The notes beneath the pieces were generated by a model. That model worked only from the letters and a program-made list of their open reading frames with translations. It was not told the DNA's origin and ran no database searches. Made by a program: the position numbers and the translations under genes. From NCBI RefSeq assembly GCF_900475315.1, contig NZ_LS483369.1:310001-374000 (forward strand): a stretch of 64,000 nucleotides of DNA, given 5' to 3'. The DNA comes from Neisseria cinerea (GTDB lineage: Bacteria; Pseudomonadota; Gammaproteobacteria; Burkholderiales; Neisseriaceae). Below are positions 34,106-44,583 of this stretch, one piece after another (the first letter of the stretch is position 1; each line of letters opens with the position of its first letter).

Positions 34106-34987
34106 TTATTCGATATTTTGCACTTGTTCCCGCATCTGCTCGATTAAGACTTTCAGTTCGACAGAGGCTCGGGTGCATTCGGTAGCAATAGATTTGCTGC
34201 CCAAGGTATTGGCCTCACGGTTTAATTCCTGCATCAGGAAATCCAAGCGTTTTCCGCTGCTGCCTTTGTGTTCGGTAACGATGCGGCGTACTTCGTCGAT
34301 ATGCGTGTGCAGGCGGCTGAATTCTTCGTCGATGTCGGATTTTTGAATAAAGAGGGCAAATTCCTGTTGCAGCCTGTCATTATTGATGTCGCCGACTGCT
34401 TCGACGAGGCGCGAGCGGATTTTTTCTTTATGTGTTTCCAGCAGGGTAGGAAAGAGTTCGCTTAATGCATCTATGATTTCTTCCATGTTTTCAAGGCGTT
34501 GTAACAGGTGCTCGCCTAATTTCTTACCTTCCCGCTTGCGTGCGGCAGTGAAGTCTTTTAACGTTTTTTCGGTCAGTTCGGTAATGCTTTTTGCCAATTC
34601 TTCCGTATTTTCCCTTTGGCTTGCCAATACGCCGGGAAAACGTAAAATATCGGCAACCCCCAATTTTGCCAGGTCATGATGTTTACGGAGGGTTTGGTTG
34701 ATTTCTGCCAGTTGTCCGACCAAGTCGTGATTCAGTTCCAAAGATTGGTTTCTGTTTTCCGTATCTTGAATTTGGATTTTGCATTCGACTTTGCCGCGTG
34801 CGATATGGGATGAAATTTTCTCGCGGATACCGCTTTCCAAATGGCGCAAATCATCCGGCATCCTGATTTGAATATCTAGAAAACGGTGGTTGACCGCACG
34901 CAGGTCGAGATTGATGCGTTTGCTGCCGCATTCTTCTGCCGTATTGGCAAATCCGGTCATACTGTGGATATGGATGGTTTTGCTCAT
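34106..34987 (-). CDS. yicC: YicC-family endoribonuclease
   Basis: 293 residues. Seen: MTGFANTAEECGSKRINLDLRAVNHRFLDIQIRMP near the start, the long helical middle with an acidic stretch, and the C-terminal signature DEEFSRLHTHIDEVRR with KRLDFLMQELNREANTLGSKS. The family was long uncharacterised; members have since been shown to be ring-forming endoribonucleases that affect RNA decay. Monocistronic; the stop is just after the shared terminator at 34053-34088. Confidence 0.93.
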   Translation of the reverse strand: MSKTIHIHSMTGFANTAEECGSKRINLDLRAVNHRFLDIQIRMPDDLRHLESGIREKISSHIARGKVECKIQIQDTENRNQSLELNHDLVGQLAEINQTLRKHHDLAKLGVADILRFPGVLASQRENTEELAKSITELTEKTLKDFTAARKREGKKLGEHLLQRLENMEEIIDALSELFPTLLETHKEKIRSRLVEAVGDINNDRLQQEFALFIQKSDIDEEFSRLHTHIDEVRRIVTEHKGSSGKRLDFLMQELNREANTLGSKSIATECTRASVELKVLIEQMREQVQNIE

Positions 34988-35390
34988 TTTCTCCTCCGAA
35001 GTCCGTTAAAATATAATCAATATATCACATCTGTATGGGACTAAGTGCTTCAGGATGTGAAAAATTAAAGATTTGGTGCGCTATATGGGCACCATGAGCT
35101 CTTGTCGCTGCAAGAAAGGGAAGTGTATCAGGCAAAACTTCCAAAATTGGAACAGGCTATGGGTGTCTTTACCAAAATAATTTTGACAAGCCGTTGGTTG
35201 AAAGTACTGATTTATACAGACTTGATTGTAGTACAGGCAATTTATCAATTCGACCAATCTTTTTGAGAAACAGTTTATATGGCAGTGTCTGATTCATGTT
35301 GGTTTTTAATTTCGGCAATTGCAACGACGTGGACGTATAAAATCGTATACAGCACGACACACAAGCCTCATCAGGGTTTCTATTATAAAA
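34988..35390. other. AT-rich gap with a possible coding relic
   Basis: About 400 bases between yicC and rpoH. A plus-strand frame with no start codon is open from 35069 to 35266 and encodes plausible helical sequence (HELLSLQEREVYQAKLPKLE, AMGVFTKIILTSRWLKV). It has neither start nor ribosome site, so I read it as the tail of a decayed gene. Another frame on the minus strand here has no codon support. Confidence 0.4.
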
Positions 35391-35422
35391 AACACCCGAC
35401 AAGCCGACTTGTCGGGTGTTTA
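35388..35422 (-). terminator. rpoH terminator
   Basis: AACACCCGACAAG (35391-35403) and its exact complement (35408-35420) form a 13-bp stem; read on the minus strand it runs into a T-run. It is a classical intrinsic terminator with no uptake sequence. Confidence 0.9.
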
Positions 35423-35434
35423 ATTATGCCTATT

Positions 35435-36298
35435 TCAAACCGCTTCGGCTTCTTCGGCAAGAAAACCACGCAGTTTCTGCATAGCTTTCGCTTCAATCTG
35501 GCGGATGCGCTCGGCAGAGACTCCGTATTCTGCAGCAAGCTGGTGCAGCGTCAGACCGCCGTCATCTTGAAGCCAGCGGCTTTCTACAATACGGCGGCTC
35601 CTGTCATCCAGTTGCGCCAAAGCGTTTTGCAGACCTTCTGTTTGCAGCGCGTAATGCGCCTGTTTCGACAGTTGGCGGCTCGGTTCGGAATCGTGGTCGG
35701 CAAGCCAGTCGATGGGGGCGAAGCTGTCTTCGTCATCGCTGTTGTCCGCCATGATGGCGATGTCGTGTCCGGTCATGCGCTGTTCCATTTCCAGTACTTC
35801 GGAAAGTTTGACACCCAAATCATCGGCGATTTCCTGTGCTTCTTTAGGAGACAGGGCATTAAGGTTTTTACGCATGCTGCGCAGGTTGAAAAACAGCTTG
35901 CGTTGCGGCTTGGTGGTGGCAACGCGGACAAGGCGCCAGTTCCTCAGGATGAATTCGTGAATTTCCGCTTTAATCCAATGCACGGCAAATGAAAACAGGC
36001 GTGCACCTCGACCTGGCTCGTAGCGTTTGACCGCCTTCATCAGACCGATATTTCCTTCTTGAATCAGGTCGGCCTGATTCAGTCCGTAGCCGTCATAGCC
36101 ACGTGCGATGGAAACGACCACACGAAGGTGGGACAGGATAAGTTGTTTGGCAGCATTGAGGTCACCTTTGCGTTGGCGTTCTGCAAGGTGCGTTTCTTCG
36201 TCCAAGGTCAGCATGGGGATGCTGTTGACGGTGTGGATATATTGTTCGAGGCTGCCGTTGCCGCTTTGAATGGCAGGTAATGCAAAAGCGTTATTCAT
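35435..36298 (-). CDS. rpoH: Heat-shock sigma factor RpoH (sigma-32)
   Basis: 287 residues from ATG 36296-36298. A Met three codons upstream lies directly against the ribosome site AAGGAA, whereas this ATG is nine bases from it. Seen: region 1.2/2 with TLDEETHLAERQRKGDL and DLIQEGNIGLMKAVKRYEPGRGARLFSFAVHWIKAEI (region 2.4), the RpoH box QRKLFFNLR that separates sigma-32 from sigma-70 and FliA, and region 4.2 LHQLAAEYGVSAERIRQIEAKAM. It directs heat-shock gene transcription. The 250 bases upstream include AT-rich sequence suitable for promoters, but I cannot pick one. Confidence 0.95.
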   Translation of the reverse strand: MNNAFALPAIQSGNGSLEQYIHTVNSIPMLTLDEETHLAERQRKGDLNAAKQLILSHLRVVVSIARGYDGYGLNQADLIQEGNIGLMKAVKRYEPGRGARLFSFAVHWIKAEIHEFILRNWRLVRVATTKPQRKLFFNLRSMRKNLNALSPKEAQEIADDLGVKLSEVLEMEQRMTGHDIAIMADNSDDEDSFAPIDWLADHDSEPSRQLSKQAHYALQTEGLQNALAQLDDRSRRIVESRWLQDDGGLTLHQLAAEYGVSAERIRQIEAKAMQKLRGFLAEEAEAV

Positions 36299-36556
36299 TT
36301 GAGGCATTTCCTTTCGGCTGGAACCGCGGGTTTGCGGTTGGGTGTTCGGATACAGTATATCACTGCTTGGATTGTGTTTTGTACGTTTGATAAAAGATAT
36401 GCGGTAGGGGTTGATAAATAGGGAAATTTTATATCTGATTTTGATTGATTTTTTAAACCTGATATTTTAGGTCGATTTGGATATTATATTACATTCGGTT
36501 CTGTATGTAAACAGTATCATGGAAAAGACTGTCCGCTTTGGCGGACAGTTCCGGCA

Positions 36557-38095
36557 TTAGGATTTTTTGTTGCGGAATATGAAAAGTATCAGTGTGATAA
36601 GGGTCAATATTCCTATCAACGGCCATGAGCTGCCGGCTTTCATATAGGGCGTTTCACCGGTATAGCCTTTAATGTGTCCTTCCAATATGGTTTCGGTATC
36701 GGGTTGTGCTTGGGCAATGATATTGCCTTTGGGTGAGATGATTGCAGTCGCTCCGGTGTTGGTTGCGCGAACCATATAACGGCCGAGTTCCATGGCGCGT
36801 GCCTGGGACTGCTGTAGTTGTTGGTACATGGCGTTGGATTTTCCATACCATGCCATGTTGCTGATGTTGGCAAGCAGGGTGGAATCTTTTGCAGTAGTAA
36901 TCAGTTCGTCGCCGAAACCGTCTTCGTAGCAGATGTTGAAGGCGACTTTTTGGTCTTTCATTTGAAGGGTGGGTTGGTTGTCGCCGCCTTTGCGGAAGTC
37001 GGAAAGGGGCATGTCCATCATTTTGTAGAGTGGCGTGGTCAGAAAGGGTAGAGGTTTGTATTCTCCAAAGGGGACAAGGTGGTTTTTGGCATAATAGGGT
37101 ATGCCGTTCGGATTGTTTTCTTGATAGCCGGTCAGGTTGATGACGGCATTTTCGTAGCCGCTGCCGTCTGAAGTGTATTGGCTGATGCCTACGGCGAGTG
37201 CGCTGCCGTTGTTTTGTGCCTGTTCGGCAAATTGTGCCAGTATGTTTTCCGGCAGGTTCTGACGCATGACGGGAATGGCGGTTTCGGGCATGATGACGAT
37301 GTCGGCAGTGGTTTTGCCGACTTGTTCGTAATATTTTTGTATGGTCGGGATAACTTGGTCTTCACGCCATTTGAGGGTTTGTACGACATTGCCTTGCAGG
37401 AGGGCGACGGTTCGGGTGCTGCCGTCCGGACGGGTAAAGTCGGTTTGCTGCGCGGTATAGCCGACGGTAATTAGGATGGCAATCAGGATAATCGGAAACA
37501 GGCGTTTCCGGGGTGGGATGCTGCCGTCGCTTGCCAAAACCAACCATGTGCCGAGGAAGGCGGTTGCCAGTGTAACCATATGGATGCCGCCTAAAGAGGC
37601 AAAACCGGCGAGCGGGCTGTCTGAAACGATTTGCGAGTAGCCCAGTGCGCCCCAGCCGAATCCGGTTAGAAGGTGCTCTCGGGCAAACTCGGTCAGTGTC
37701 CACAAAACCGGCAATGCCAAGCCGGTTTTTATGCTTCGCGGCAGGGTAAATTTTTTCCATAACCAGAAACAGAGTGCCGGATAGAGGGCAAGGTAGGCGG
37801 GGAGCAGGAAGGTCAGCGGTACGGCATAGAGGTTGGGGAGTCCAGAAATGTCGTGGAGGGCGGTGTGTATCCAGTAGAATTGTGTTGAATATGCAGTCAG
37901 GGCAAATAGGTAGGCAGATGAAACGGCAAAGCGCGGACGCAGTTCGATGAGTCGGACAAATGCGCCGAAAATCAAGGGCATCAGCCAAAAGTGGTAATAG
38001 GGTGCGAAGGTAAAGGGGGTGGCGGCGGCAAAGAGGATGAGCAGGGGCCAGTAGAGGGAGGGGTGTTGCCAGTATTTGTCTAGTTTGGGAAACAT
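36557..38095 (-). CDS. lnt: Apolipoprotein N-acyltransferase
   Basis: 512 residues from ATG 38093-38095; an in-frame ATG 17 codons upstream is the uptake sequence and is rejected. Adds the third acyl chain to the N-terminus of lipoproteins in the inner membrane. Plan: six helices in the first ~210 residues, a nitrilase-type periplasmic domain (about 225-480) with the catalytic Glu in IVMPETAIP, a Lys in KNHLVPFGEYKPL and the nucleophile Cys in NICYEDGF, then a C-terminal helix (LIGILTLITLILFIF). It processes the window's own lipoproteins LbpB, ComL, LptE and the 38-residue protein. Confidence 0.95.
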   Translation of the reverse strand: MFPKLDKYWQHPSLYWPLLILFAAATPFTFAPYYHFWLMPLIFGAFVRLIELRPRFAVSSAYLFALTAYSTQFYWIHTALHDISGLPNLYAVPLTFLLPAYLALYPALCFWLWKKFTLPRSIKTGLALPVLWTLTEFAREHLLTGFGWGALGYSQIVSDSPLAGFASLGGIHMVTLATAFLGTWLVLASDGSIPPRKRLFPIILIAILITVGYTAQQTDFTRPDGSTRTVALLQGNVVQTLKWREDQVIPTIQKYYEQVGKTTADIVIMPETAIPVMRQNLPENILAQFAEQAQNNGSALAVGISQYTSDGSGYENAVINLTGYQENNPNGIPYYAKNHLVPFGEYKPLPFLTTPLYKMMDMPLSDFRKGGDNQPTLQMKDQKVAFNICYEDGFGDELITTAKDSTLLANISNMAWYGKSNAMYQQLQQSQARAMELGRYMVRATNTGATAIISPKGNIIAQAQPDTETILEGHIKGYTGETPYMKAGSSWPLIGILTLITLILFIFRNKKS

Positions 38096-38164
38096 GGGTG
38101 TCTGTCTGTTTGGAGTGGTGCCGTCCGAGCGTTTTTCAGACGGCATGGTGCATCGGAAAGGAGG

Positions 38165-39025
38165 TCAGTGTCTGCGGAAACAGTTTATCAGAGGCAGTAC
38201 GGCGGCACAGGCAAGGGAACCTGCTGCCAGTCCGATCAAAAGGTCGGACAGGTGGGATATCCATCCGCTGTCCCAATGGTGTGTGTGGATGAAGTCATGT
38301 AGGAAACCCAGATTGTGGGAAACCAGTCCGCCGCCGACAAGGAACATGGCTATCGTGCCGGCGATGGCCAATCCGCGCATAAACCAAGGCATAAAGGAAA
38401 TAAGTGTACGTCCTGTCCGGCGCAGAAGGTTTTGCGGCCGCTTCATCAGCAGTATACCTAAGTCGTCAAGTTTGACAATGACGGCAACTAGGCCGTATAC
38501 GAAAACCGTCATGCCGATGCCTATTGCCGCCATAACCAGCGAACGTGTCAGCAGCCCGTATTGTCCGACCGTACCCAGTGCGATAATGATGATTTCTGCA
38601 GAGAGGATAAAGTCGGTACGGATAGCGCCTTTGATTTTTTCCTGTTCGTCCCCGCCTGCGGCTGTTTCTGCTTCAAGATGTACGTTACGGTGGAGGAATT
38701 TGTGCAGTAGTTTTTCAACGCCTTCAAAACACAGATAAATACCGCCGATGGTCAGGAGCGGGGTGATTGCCTGTGGTAGGAAGGTGGAAAGCAGCAGCGC
38801 GGCAGGAATGAGGATCAGTTTGTTGAACAGTGAGCCTTTTGCCACAGCCCATATGATTGGAAGCTCACGCTCCGAGGATACGCCTGCAACCTGATTGGCA
38901 TTGAGTGCCAAATCGTCGCCGACCACGCCGACGGTTTTTTTTGCGGCAGTTTTGGTCATAAGCGCGACATCGTCCAGTACGGCGGCGATATCATCCAAAA
39001 GCGTAAACAGTGAGGCAAAAGCCAT
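38165..39025 (-). CDS. DUF808 / YedI-family membrane protein
   Basis: 286 residues from ATG 39023-39025 (eight codons inside the longest frame). Seen: MAFASLFTLLDDIAAVLDDVALMTKTAAKKTVGVVGDDLALNANQV, which is the DUF808 signature with its string of Asp, then several membrane helices (SLFNKLILIPAALLLSTFLP, AEIIIIALGTVGQYG, LVMAAIGIGMTVFVYGLVAVIV, and a C-terminal pair). Function unknown. Monocistronic on the minus strand. Confidence 0.9.
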   Translation of the reverse strand: MAFASLFTLLDDIAAVLDDVALMTKTAAKKTVGVVGDDLALNANQVAGVSSERELPIIWAVAKGSLFNKLILIPAALLLSTFLPQAITPLLTIGGIYLCFEGVEKLLHKFLHRNVHLEAETAAGGDEQEKIKGAIRTDFILSAEIIIIALGTVGQYGLLTRSLVMAAIGIGMTVFVYGLVAVIVKLDDLGILLMKRPQNLLRRTGRTLISFMPWFMRGLAIAGTIAMFLVGGGLVSHNLGFLHDFIHTHHWDSGWISHLSDLLIGLAAGSLACAAVLPLINCFRRH

Positions 39026-39530
39026 GGTTATTCCGAAATGAAGGTACACATCCCGATATTATATAGGAGAATGGCCGGTGTGAGGTTCGGATGGAATAAT
39101 GAGGGCTTAAGCAGCCTGGCTGTAATGATGATGGAAGAGGGCGGAATTTTCGGAAAGGGTTGTGAGATATTGAGTTTTTTGAACCCTGATTCTATGGGTT
39201 TTAAGGGTGGTTGGTCATTTGGACGGGATATGCAGGCTGCCTTTACCGGGAAGGATACCGTTATTTTCGCGCCGGGTTTAGAGTATGCTGCCTCCTGTTG
39301 GTATGATAACGGTTGGTGGTGATTGGGAACCTGATTTTATTATGGCAAATTTTGCCGGCCGGTTTTTATCGGGTGAGATTTTGTGCGGGTGGTCGGCGTA
39401 TGCGGTTTCCCAGTTTGGGATGGGGTTGGTATGTGTCTGTATTGCTTTTGGACACGCCGCCATCCTGACGGTGGAATGGCAATATTGGTTCTGTCGTTTT
39501 GAAAATGCGGTATTGGGATACTTTGGTTTA
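39026..39530. other. Gap without a supportable gene
   Basis: About 500 bases, G-rich on the plus strand. Two overlapping plus-strand frames (39071-39322 and 39285-39542) are open, one preceded by AGGAG but only one base from its ATG. Their translations are rich in Gly, Trp and Met with no recognised motif. I do not call them. Confidence 0.5.
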
Positions 39531-39572
39531 AATGCCGTCTGAAGTCGGATTGGGGGATTTCAGACGGCATCT
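39531..39572 (-). terminator. Uptake-sequence terminator after the cytochrome gene
   Basis: 39532-39543 and 39559-39570 form a 12-bp stem with a 15-base loop just past the minus-strand stop. Confidence 0.8.
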
Positions 39573-39580
39573 TGCTAAGG

Positions 39581-39982
39581 TTAAGGTTTTTTGTTTTTTG
39601 CCTGTTTGACGTCTTTTTCGGTAATCGTGCCGCCACCGTTGTCGAAGGTGTTCATGATGTAGGTGGCGACGGCGGCAATATCGGTATCGCTGATGGCGGT
39701 TGCCGGCATAAAGCCATTGTAGGTTTTGCCGTTGACCTTAATGGTGCCGTTGATGCCTTTAACCATACTGTGCAGCAGGACTTGCGGTTTTTTCATAATA
39801 AAATCGGAACGGTAAAGCGGAGGAAACATGGCCCCCCGTCCTTCTCCTTTTTTTCCGTGGCAGGCGGCACAATTGGATTCGTAGGTTTTTTGCCCATTTG
39901 CCGCCTGGGGGGAATCGGCGGCAGAAACGGTGGTATAGAGTAAGCCCAAAACCAAGGCGGGCAGCAGTCGGATTATGTTCAT
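39581..39982 (-). CDS. Periplasmic monohaem c-type cytochrome
   Basis: 133 residues. Signal peptide (about 1-21, ending VSAA) then a class I cytochrome c fold with the haem site CAACH (38-42) and a Met ligand probably in YNGFMPATAISD (about 90). Lys-rich C-terminus. It would carry electrons in the periplasm to a terminal oxidase or nitrite reductase; the partner cannot be told from the sequence. Flanked by uptake-sequence terminators, so it is its own transcription unit. Confidence 0.9.
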   Translation of the reverse strand: MNIIRLLPALVLGLLYTTVSAADSPQAANGQKTYESNCAACHGKKGEGRGAMFPPLYRSDFIMKKPQVLLHSMVKGINGTIKVNGKTYNGFMPATAISDTDIAAVATYIMNTFDNGGGTITEKDVKQAKNKKP

Positions 39983-40036
39983 CGGGTTATCCTTTTGATG
40001 GTTGCGTCCAAAGCCATCATACCTGAAAGTGAGGTG

Positions 40037-40074
40037 AAATGCCGTCTGAAAGATTATTTTCAGACGGCATTTGG
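40037..40074 (-). terminator. Uptake-sequence terminator after hemH
   Basis: 40040-40051 with 40060-40071, followed by TTTGG; it lies between the hemH stop and the cytochrome promoter region. It is the last AT-dialect uptake sequence for almost 11 kb. Confidence 0.8.
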
Positions 40075-40094
40075 ATGTGGGTCAAACGACTGTT

Positions 40095-41105
40095 TCAATA
40101 CCAGCCACTAAGGTTCTCTTTTGCAAGTCCGGCGAGCGCGCCTATCCAGTCGGGATTGTCATTGAGGCAGGGGATATAGTGGTAGTTTTTACCGCCTGCT
40201 TCGTAAAACTGTTCACGCCCCATCAGGGCAATTTCTTCCATAGTTTCCAAGCAGTCGGCCAAAAAACCCGGACAAAATACATCCAGTTCGGTTACGCCTT
40301 GTTTGGGCAGTTTGTTAAACAAATCCTGAGTGCTGGGTGTAATCCATTTTGCCCTGCCGAATTGGCTTTGGAAAGACACGACATATTCGTCTTCGGTCAG
40401 ATTTAGTGCTTGGGCAAGCAGTTTGGCGGTATGGCGGCATTCATCTGGATAGGGATCGCCGAGGTTGAAGTGTTTTTGCGGAATGCCGTGAAAGCTCAGC
40501 ATCAGTTTCTTGCTGCGGCCGTATTCTGCCCAATATCGGAGGATATGGTTTTTCATTGCATCGATATAGCCCGTGTCGTCATAGAAGCGCGAAACGGTCC
40601 GTATGCTCATTTGGTTCCGTTGCAGCAGTAATTGTTCGCATACCTTGTCCACGGCGGCTCCACTGCTTGATGCGGCATATTGCGGATACAGCGGGATAAT
40701 CAGCAGCCTGCCCACACCCTGTGATTTCAGTTCCGACAATACATCCGCCACCGAAGGGTTACCGTAGGTCATGGCATGACGGACAATCAGGCCGGGCATT
40801 TGTTCGGCAAGCGCGGCTGCCTGACGTTCCGTATAAACTTCTAAGGGGGAGCCTTCTTTAAACCAGATTTTTTCATAGGCATGCGCACTTTTCTTAGGAC
40901 GCAGCGTCAGTATCAGGCCACGCAAGATCGGTTGCCACAACAGCTTCGGCAGTTCCACTACGCGTTGGTCGGATAAAAAGTCGCGCAGGTAAGGTTTGAC
41001 GGCTTGCGCGGTCGGAGCATCCGGTGTGCCGAGGTTAAGCAGTAAGACGGCGGTACGGTTTTGGTCGGTGTAGGGAAGGGAGGGTTCTGGCAGGAAGCGG
41101 GGCAT
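40095..41105 (-). CDS. hemH: Ferrochelatase
   Basis: 336 residues. Inserts Fe2+ into protoporphyrin IX, the last step of protohaem synthesis. Seen: AVLLLNLGTPDAPTAQAVKPYLRDFLSDQRVVELP near the start, IPLYPQYAASSSGA, LSFHGIPQKHFNLGDPYPDEC with the metal-ligand His, and SFQSQFGRAKWITPSTQD with the conserved Glu replaced region downstream in QGVTELDVFCPGFLADCLETMEEI. The upstream gap to tgt contains an AG-dialect uptake sequence (41157-41168). Confidence 0.95.
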   Translation of the reverse strand: MPRFLPEPSLPYTDQNRTAVLLLNLGTPDAPTAQAVKPYLRDFLSDQRVVELPKLLWQPILRGLILTLRPKKSAHAYEKIWFKEGSPLEVYTERQAAALAEQMPGLIVRHAMTYGNPSVADVLSELKSQGVGRLLIIPLYPQYAASSSGAAVDKVCEQLLLQRNQMSIRTVSRFYDDTGYIDAMKNHILRYWAEYGRSKKLMLSFHGIPQKHFNLGDPYPDECRHTAKLLAQALNLTEDEYVVSFQSQFGRAKWITPSTQDLFNKLPKQGVTELDVFCPGFLADCLETMEEIALMGREQFYEAGGKNYHYIPCLNDNPDWIGALAGLAKENLSGWY

Positions 41106-41227
41106 GGTCTGTTTCTTTGATGTGTATTGATAATATTAGATGTCTCTTTGTGCAAAAGGCCGTCTGAAAAACCGAGGGACAATCAAGATAAATGTTTTCA
41201 GACGACCTTGATAAGCATGGTTAAATC

Positions 41228-42385
<1,158 letters not shown>

Positions 42386-42478
42386 TTAAAGAGCTGCATT
42401 ATAAATGATTTTTTACGGTTTTTTTATAAGACTCCCTAAATTGTGCAGGTTGCGGCAATGAAGAAACATACATGCCTC

Positions 42479-42507
42479 TTGCAAAAGACGGAATGAATCG
42501 TTACAAT
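42479..42507 (+). promoter_or_regulatory. Promoter of tRNA-Val
   Basis: TTGCAA (42479-42484), a 17-base spacer, then TACAAT (42502-42507); transcription would begin about 9-10 bases before the tRNA. It matches sigma-70 consensus well and is the only plausible promoter upstream of thrS. Confidence 0.75.
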
Positions 42508-42522
42508 GCAAGAATTATTTGA

Positions 42523-42599
42523 AGGCACGTAGCTCAGTTGGTTAGAGCACCACCTTGACATGGTGGGGGTCGTTGGTTCGAATCCAATCGTGCCTACCA
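42523..42599 (+). tRNA. tRNA-Val (GAC anticodon)
   Basis: 77 bases with CCA encoded. Acceptor arm AGGCACG pairs with CGTGCCT; D arm AGCTCAGTTGGTTAGAGC; anticodon loop TTGACAT gives GAC; T-arm GGTTCGAATCC. Confidence 0.95.
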
Positions 42600-42608
42600 A
42601 ATTTCCCA

Positions 42609-42633
42609 AACGGCATTTATGCCGTTATTTTTT
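42609..42633 (+). terminator. Intrinsic terminator between tRNA-Val and thrS
   Basis: AACGGCAT (42609-42616) and ATGCCGTT (42619-42626) form a perfect stem with a minimal loop, followed by A and six T. It ends 19 bases before the thrS ATG. It could end the tRNA transcript and act as an attenuator for thrS. Confidence 0.8.
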
Positions 42634-42652
42634 AATGTTTTGGAGCCTTTTA

Positions 42653-44566
42653 ATGTTGAACATTACCTTGCCGGACGGTTCGGTCCGCCAGTACGAATCA
42701 CCCGTTACTGTAGCGCAAATTGCCGCATCTATCGGAGCTGGTCTGGCAAAGGCGACAGTGGCAGGTAAGGTAAACGGCAAATTGGTCGATGCGTGTGATC
42801 CGATTGCCGAAGATGCTCATGTTCAAATCATTACGCCTAAAGACAAAGAAGGCGTGGAAATTATCCGCCACTCCTGCGCGCACTTGGTCGGTCATGCGGT
42901 CAAGCAGCTTTATCCTGATGCCAAAATGGTTATCGGCCCGGTCATTGAAGACGGGTTCTATTATGATATCGCAACTGAAAAACCATTTACGCCTGATGAT
43001 GTAGCCGCCATCGAAGCGCGCATGAAAGAGTTGATTGCACAAGACTATGATGTTATTAAAGTGATGACGCCCCGTGCAGAAACCATCAAAATTTTCCAAG
43101 ATCGCGGCGAAGAGTACAAATTGCGTCTGATTGAAGACATGCCTGAAGTGGAAGCAATGGGTATGTATCATCATCAAGAATACGTCGATATGTGCCGCGG
43201 CCCTCACGTTCCCAATACCCGTTTCTTGAAAAACTTTAAGCTGACGAAACTGGCAGGCGCATACTGGCGCGGCGACAGCAATAATGAAATGTTGCAACGT
43301 ATTTACGGTACGGCTTGGGCAAGTAAAGACGAATTGAAAGCCTATATCCAACGCATCGAGGAAGCAGAAAAACGCGACCACCGTAAGCTGGGTAAACAAT
43401 TGGATTTGTTCCACCTGCAAGATGAAGCGCCGGGCATGGTGTTCTGGCATCCTAAAGGCTGGGCTTTGTGGCAAGTAATTGAGCAGCATATGCGCAAAGA
43501 GCTGAATGCTGCCGGTTATAAAGAGGTGAAAACGCCTCAGATTATGGATAAAACCTTCTGGGAAAAATCCGGCCACTGGGAAAACTATAAAGACAATATG
43601 TTCGTGACCAGTTCAGAAAAACGCGAATACGCGGTTAAACCGATGAACTGTCCGGGTCATGTGCAAATTTTCAATAACGGCTTGCGCTCATATCGCGATT
43701 TGCCAATGCGTTTGGCCGAGTTCGGTTCTTGCCACCGCAATGAACCAAGCGGTGCATTGCATGGTCTGATGCGTGTTCGCGGTTTTGTGCAAGATGATGC
43801 GCATATCTTCTGTACCGAAGATCAAATCGTTGATGAAGCACGTGCATTCAATGAATTGCTGGTTCGTATTTACAAACAATTCGGCTTCCATGATGTTGCT
43901 GTGAAGTTGTCCCTCCGCCCTGAGCAACGCGCAGGTTCTGACGAAGTTTGGGATAAAGCCGAACAAGGTTTGCGTGATGCATTGACCGCTTGCGGCGTAG
44001 AGTGGGAAGAATTGCCTGGCGAAGGCGCATTCTATGGTCCTAAGATTGAATATCATGTCAAAGATGCCTTGGGCCGCTCTTGGCAGTGTGGTACCCTGCA
44101 GTTGGACTTCGTATTGCCGGAGCGTTTGAATGCCGAATATGTAACAGAAAACAACGATCGTGCGCGTCCTGTAATGTTGCACCGTGCTATTTTGGGCTCT
44201 TTGGAGCGCTTCATCGGTATTCTGATTGAAAACCATGCAGGCTCATTCCCATTGTGGCTTGCGCCGGTTCAAATGGTGATTATGAATATTACCGAGAACC
44301 AAGCGGATTATTGTCGTGAAGTGGCTGCTAAATTGCAGGCGGCAGGCTTCCGTGTCGAATTGGATTTGCGTAACGAAAAAATCGGTTACAAAATCCGTGA
44401 CAATAGCCAATACCGTTTCCCTTATCAAATCGTTGTCGGCGATAAAGAGAAACAAGAAAACAAAGTTGCGGTACGCCGCAAAGCAGAAGACTTGGGTTCT
44501 TTGAATGTAGATGATTTTATTGCACAATTGCAGCAAGAAATCACTGACGCCCTCGTCAATCATTAA
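42653..44566 (+). CDS. thrS: Threonyl-tRNA synthetase
   Basis: 637 residues from ATG 42653; the frame is open back through tRNA-Val, which cannot be coding. Plan: TGS domain (MLNITLPDG, about 1-60), editing domain with [16 protein letters not shown], the class II catalytic core with motif 2 around [22 protein letters not shown], the zinc ligands in [10 protein letters not shown], motif 3 [12 protein letters not shown], and the C-terminal anticodon-binding domain. Composition is more AT-rich than the genes before 41 kb. It heads thrS-infC-rpmI-rplT as in other bacteria. A promoter between the tRNA terminator and the gene has no room. Confidence 0.97.
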   Translation: MLNITLPDGSVRQYESPVTVAQIAASIGAGLAKATVAGKVNGKLVDACDPIAEDAHVQIITPKDKEGVEIIRHSCAHLVGHAVKQLYPDAKMVIGPVIEDGFYYDIATEKPFTPDDVAAIEARMKELIAQDYDVIKVMTPRAETIKIFQDRGEEYKLRLIEDMPEVEAMGMYHHQEYVDMCRGPHVPNTRFLKNFKLTKLAGAYWRGDSNNEMLQRIYGTAWASKDELKAYIQRIEEAEKRDHRKLGKQLDLFHLQDEAPGMVFWHPKGWALWQVIEQHMRKELNAAGYKEVKTPQIMDKTFWEKSGHWENYKDNMFVTSSEKREYAVKPMNCPGHVQIFNNGLRSYRDLPMRLAEFGSCHRNEPSGALHGLMRVRGFVQDDAHIFCTEDQIVDEARAFNELLVRIYKQFGFHDVAVKLSLRPEQRAGSDEVWDKAEQGLRDALTACGVEWEELPGEGAFYGPKIEYHVKDALGRSWQCGTLQLDFVLPERLNAEYVTENNDRARPVMLHRAILGSLERFIGILIENHAGSFPLWLAPVQMVIMNITENQADYCREVAAKLQAAGFRVELDLRNEKIGYKIRDNSQYRFPYQIVVGDKEKQENKVAVRRKAEDLGSLNVDDFIAQLQQEITDALVNH

Positions 44567-44583
44567 TTTTTATAGGAGTATTC

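Noticed and set aside
38096..38146. MPSE... N-terminal extension of Lnt (and similar ones for the RDD gene and GlnQ)
   Set aside because: The extension is an uptake sequence read as protein; conserved family starts lie downstream.
39038..39542. Two overlapping plus-strand frames between the DUF808 gene and the cytochrome gene
   Set aside because: Trp/Gly/Met-rich translations, no family, ribosome site too near the ATG; they overlap each other and the uptake-sequence terminator.
42560..42652. Upstream extension of ThrS
   Set aside because: It would be translated from inside tRNA-Val and through a terminator.
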